From NCBI GenBank assembly GCA_902767725.1, contig CACXIM010000010.1, forward strand, positions 1-64,000: DNA of 64,000 nt, written 5' to 3'. The notes beneath the pieces are model-generated. The model was not told where the DNA came from and did not search any database. It saw only the letters and a list, made by a program, of their open reading frames with translations. Of the stretch, positions 62,145 to 64,000 are shown one piece after another. How positions within the stretch are numbered: position 1 is the first letter of the stretch; every line of letters begins with the position of its first letter. The position numbers and the translations under genes are program-made. This DNA is from an uncultured Bacteroidia bacterium (lineage in GTDB: Bacteria; Bacteroidota; Bacteroidia; Bacteroidales; F082).

Positions 62145-63061
62145 GCTCGATTATTACATATGAATCCAAGATAATATGGGGGAAACTTTACCGTCCCTCT
62201 CAAGATGTTTTACAAAAAATAGCTGATGAAATAGAATCTTTTCACCCTCAAGTCCCTATTCAAGAAACAAGTGGTGTTATTAAGTTTTCTGTTGATAAAG
62301 ATAAAACATGTATTTGGGCTAAAGTTGAGATTGACAGAAGTGCATTTTTCCTTGATGATAATCCTGAAGTGGACGGATGGGAAAACATTTTAGATGAGAC
62401 TATTGTACACAGATTAAAAGACATTTTGTTTGTTGTGAATTTGGCATATCCAGGGTGCATACATGTGTTTAAAAGCAATGTTTATCGTGATGGTCGGCTG
62501 TTGCCCATTAAGCTCGCATATAGTTCAGACATTTCAAGTTGGGTATATGAGGAATGCGAGTGGATTACATTTGAAAACCTTACGATTCAGCAATGTTGGG
62601 ATTGGCTTGTTTCCAAAACAAACTTCTTGTCTTTTATCAGTCGCACTCCAATTGATAGGGCTTTGTTTGCGTTATCGTATGAGAGTGTTGCGAGAGATGA
62701 CGTGTATATTTTTTATGTCATGTTAGGAATAGAAGCGATTTATAACGATGGAAGCAATAAGGAGGATTCCATAATGGAGCAATTACGCCGAAAGTCTCAA
62801 GCGCTATTAGGACAATTGCCTCGTAAAGCGATAAAGTCATTGAATGAAATGTATGGGATGCGTTCAAAACTTGTACACGGAGGTGCGAATATTTACAAAT
62901 GCTGGCCGTCTGAGGATTATGAAGAGGCCGAATATGAGCAATTGAATGTTGAACGTAGATTTATAGTTACTGCTACGGGGCTATTATTGGCAACGATTCA
63001 GAAATTTATCAAAGCCAATGCGAATGCTTTAAGTGAAACTGTTTTAATAGAATTGAAATAA
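62141..63061 (+). CDS. HEPN-like protein
   Basis: A 306-residue soluble protein with no early domain recognised; its C-terminal third looks like an ApeA-type HEPN domain: YGMRSKLVHGG gives the RxxxxH motif (Arg 241, His 246) seen in HEPN RNases. Such proteins act in defence. It lies 1 nt before hsdS and after fic, inside the type I R-M locus, a common location for anti-phage inserts. Codon use and AT content look a little different from hsdM. Confidence 0.6.
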   Translation: MSSIITYESKIIWGKLYRPSQDVLQKIADEIESFHPQVPIQETSGVIKFSVDKDKTCIWAKVEIDRSAFFLDDNPEVDGWENILDETIVHRLKDILFVVNLAYPGCIHVFKSNVYRDGRLLPIKLAYSSDISSWVYEECEWITFENLTIQQCWDWLVSKTNFLSFISRTPIDRALFALSYESVARDDVYIFYVMLGIEAIYNDGSNKEDSIMEQLRRKSQALLGQLPRKAIKSLNEMYGMRSKLVHGGANIYKCWPSEDYEEAEYEQLNVERRFIVTATGLLLATIQKFIKANANALSETVLIELK

Positions 63062-63062
63062 A

Positions 63063-64000
63063 ATGTATCAGCGTTTAGGCGACTATATCAGAGAGGTGAA
63101 CGTCCGCAACAGCGAGTTGAAGGTGACCAACTTGCTTGGGCTGAGTATCGAGAAGAAATTCATTCCTTCCATTGCCAACACCATTGGAACGGATATGTCG
63201 GTATATAAGATTGTTCGGCCAATGCAGTTTGCATACGTCCCTGTCACTTCGCGCAATGGTGATAAAATAACTATTGCATTATATAAAGGTGACGAGTCCG
63301 CCATCATTTCGCAAGCATACACCATTTTTGATGTAAGTGACAAAGAAGCATTGTTGCCCGAATACCTAATGATGTGGTTCCGCCGTCCTGAGTTTGACCG
63401 TTATGCCCGTTTTCATTCCCATGGCAGTGCCCGTGAGGTGTTCGATTGGGACGAGCTTTGCAACGTCATGCTTCCCATCCCTTCCATCGTTCGCCAGCGT
63501 GAAATCGTTGAAGAATACGAAACGCTGAGCCGTCGCATCCGCCTCAACGAGCAGATGATTGCCCGTTTGGAAGAGACCGCGCAATCGCTTTATCGGAAGA
63601 TGTTCGTGGACGGGATTGACAAGGAGAATCTGCCGGAGGGGTGGAGAAGGGGAAAAATTTCAGATTTTGGAGAGGTTGTAACTGGCAAAACGCCTTCTAC
63701 TTTAGACGAAGGTAATTTTGGAGATTATATGCCATTTGTAACTATCCCTGATATGCATAATGGCTTCTATGTGATAAAAACCGAACGTAGATTATCAAAA
63801 AAAGGAGTTGCCTTACAAGCTAACAAGAGTATACCAAAACACTCCGTTTGTGTTAGTTGTATTGGAACATCAGGTTTGGTTGTTATTACTCCGCAGGAAT
63901 GCCAAACAAACCAACAGATAAACACTATTGTGCCGCGAAATGAGTTTGCATTAGAGTATATCTACTTAACTTGCTGTGGATTAGAAAAAATCATTGCTGA
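63063..64000 (+). CDS. hsdS: Type I restriction-modification specificity subunit (partial)
   Basis: The first 312 residues of an HsdS protein, cut by the window end. The first target-recognition domain and helical spacer (IVRQREIVEEYETLSRRIRLNEQMIARLEETAQSLYRKMF) are complete, and the second target domain has begun (KISDFGEVVTGKTPST). Recognises the asymmetric DNA site of the type I enzyme with hsdM. It starts 1 nt after the HEPN-like gene. Confidence 0.88.
   Translation, partial: MYQRLGDYIREVNVRNSELKVTNLLGLSIEKKFIPSIANTIGTDMSVYKIVRPMQFAYVPVTSRNGDKITIALYKGDESAIISQAYTIFDVSDKEALLPEYLMMWFRRPEFDRYARFHSHGSAREVFDWDELCNVMLPIPSIVRQREIVEEYETLSRRIRLNEQMIARLEETAQSLYRKMFVDGIDKENLPEGWRRGKISDFGEVVTGKTPSTLDEGNFGDYMPFVTIPDMHNGFYVIKTERRLSKKGVALQANKSIPKHSVCVSCIGTSGLVVITPQECQTNQQINTIVPRNEFALEYIYLTCCGLEKIIA

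Overview
The window is chromosomal DNA from a member of the order Bacteroidales (phylum Bacteroidota), most likely an uncultured gut- or rumen-type lineage. The evidence is repeated Bacteroidota-type promoters (TAnnTTTG at -7, TTG/TTTG near -33), gliding/FKBP lipoproteins, a PorV/PorQ-like barrel, a type IX secretion C-terminal sorting domain on a CotH-like protein, and many family members typical of Bacteroidales (DUF4301, DUF456, DUF368, DUF3667). Gene density is high and most operons have 1-4 nt overlaps.

Layout. 1-165: apparent promoter and leader of an rRNA operon running leftwards out of the window. 0.3-2 kb: an AlbA/Schlafen-type protein and an XRE regulator around an AT-rich gap. 2.1-7.3 kb: a DHH phosphoesterase followed by four FKBP-type lipoproteins in a row. 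7.3-12.4 kb (minus): O-antigen ligase, two Wzz-like proteins, flippase. 12.5-15.0 kb: clpS overlapping a RelA-like (p)ppGpp synthetase whose hydrolase domain looks dead. 15.1-16.7 kb: a CotH-like T9SS cargo.

16.7-24.8 kb (minus): the most striking locus. A membrane SH3b/beta-barrel protein, three very Cys-rich CXXX-repeat precursor peptides, a Fib_succ-type lipoprotein, a radical SAM/SPASM enzyme, a second maturase, a small modification protein, and then tatA and tatC joined to that small gene by short overlaps. All three precursors carry an Arg-Arg signal at the same residues (9-10), so the cluster appears to make thioether-type RiPPs or RiPP-like lipoproteins and to bring its own Tat translocase.

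24.8-26.5 kb: XRE regulator, a probable unannotated small structured RNA with its own promoter and terminator, and a DUF2442/DUF4160 pair whose promoter region is duplicated upstream of the RNA. 26.5-30.1 kb: two outer-membrane proteins and DUF456. 30.1-32.8 kb: a split transketolase whose C-terminal half has lost its start by a frameshift or deletion and is fused to a LOG-family domain. 32.8-38.4 kb (minus): TerB-like / RyR / RyR-NAD-binding membrane protein / membrane-anchored TIR / periplasmic TPR, a candidate nucleotide-signalling or defence module. 38.5-40.3 kb: DUF4301 and two tRNA-Leu genes. 40.4-43.7 kb: an MmeI-like restriction-modification protein. 43.9-49.1 kb: a five-gene heterodisulfide-reductase-like electron transfer set. 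49.1-58.8 kb: housekeeping genes (RluA-type synthase, dnaB, two nucleases, acylphosphatase, DUF493, DUF368, S4, DUF2750, trkH, DUF3667). 59.0-64.0 kb: a type I restriction-modification locus with a Fic protein and a HEPN-like protein between hsdM and hsdS; two copies of a palindromic operator flank fic. hsdS runs off the right edge.

Family names are from recognition of motifs by eye; no database search was run. Intergenic gaps are also decorated with several families of short imperfect inverted repeats.
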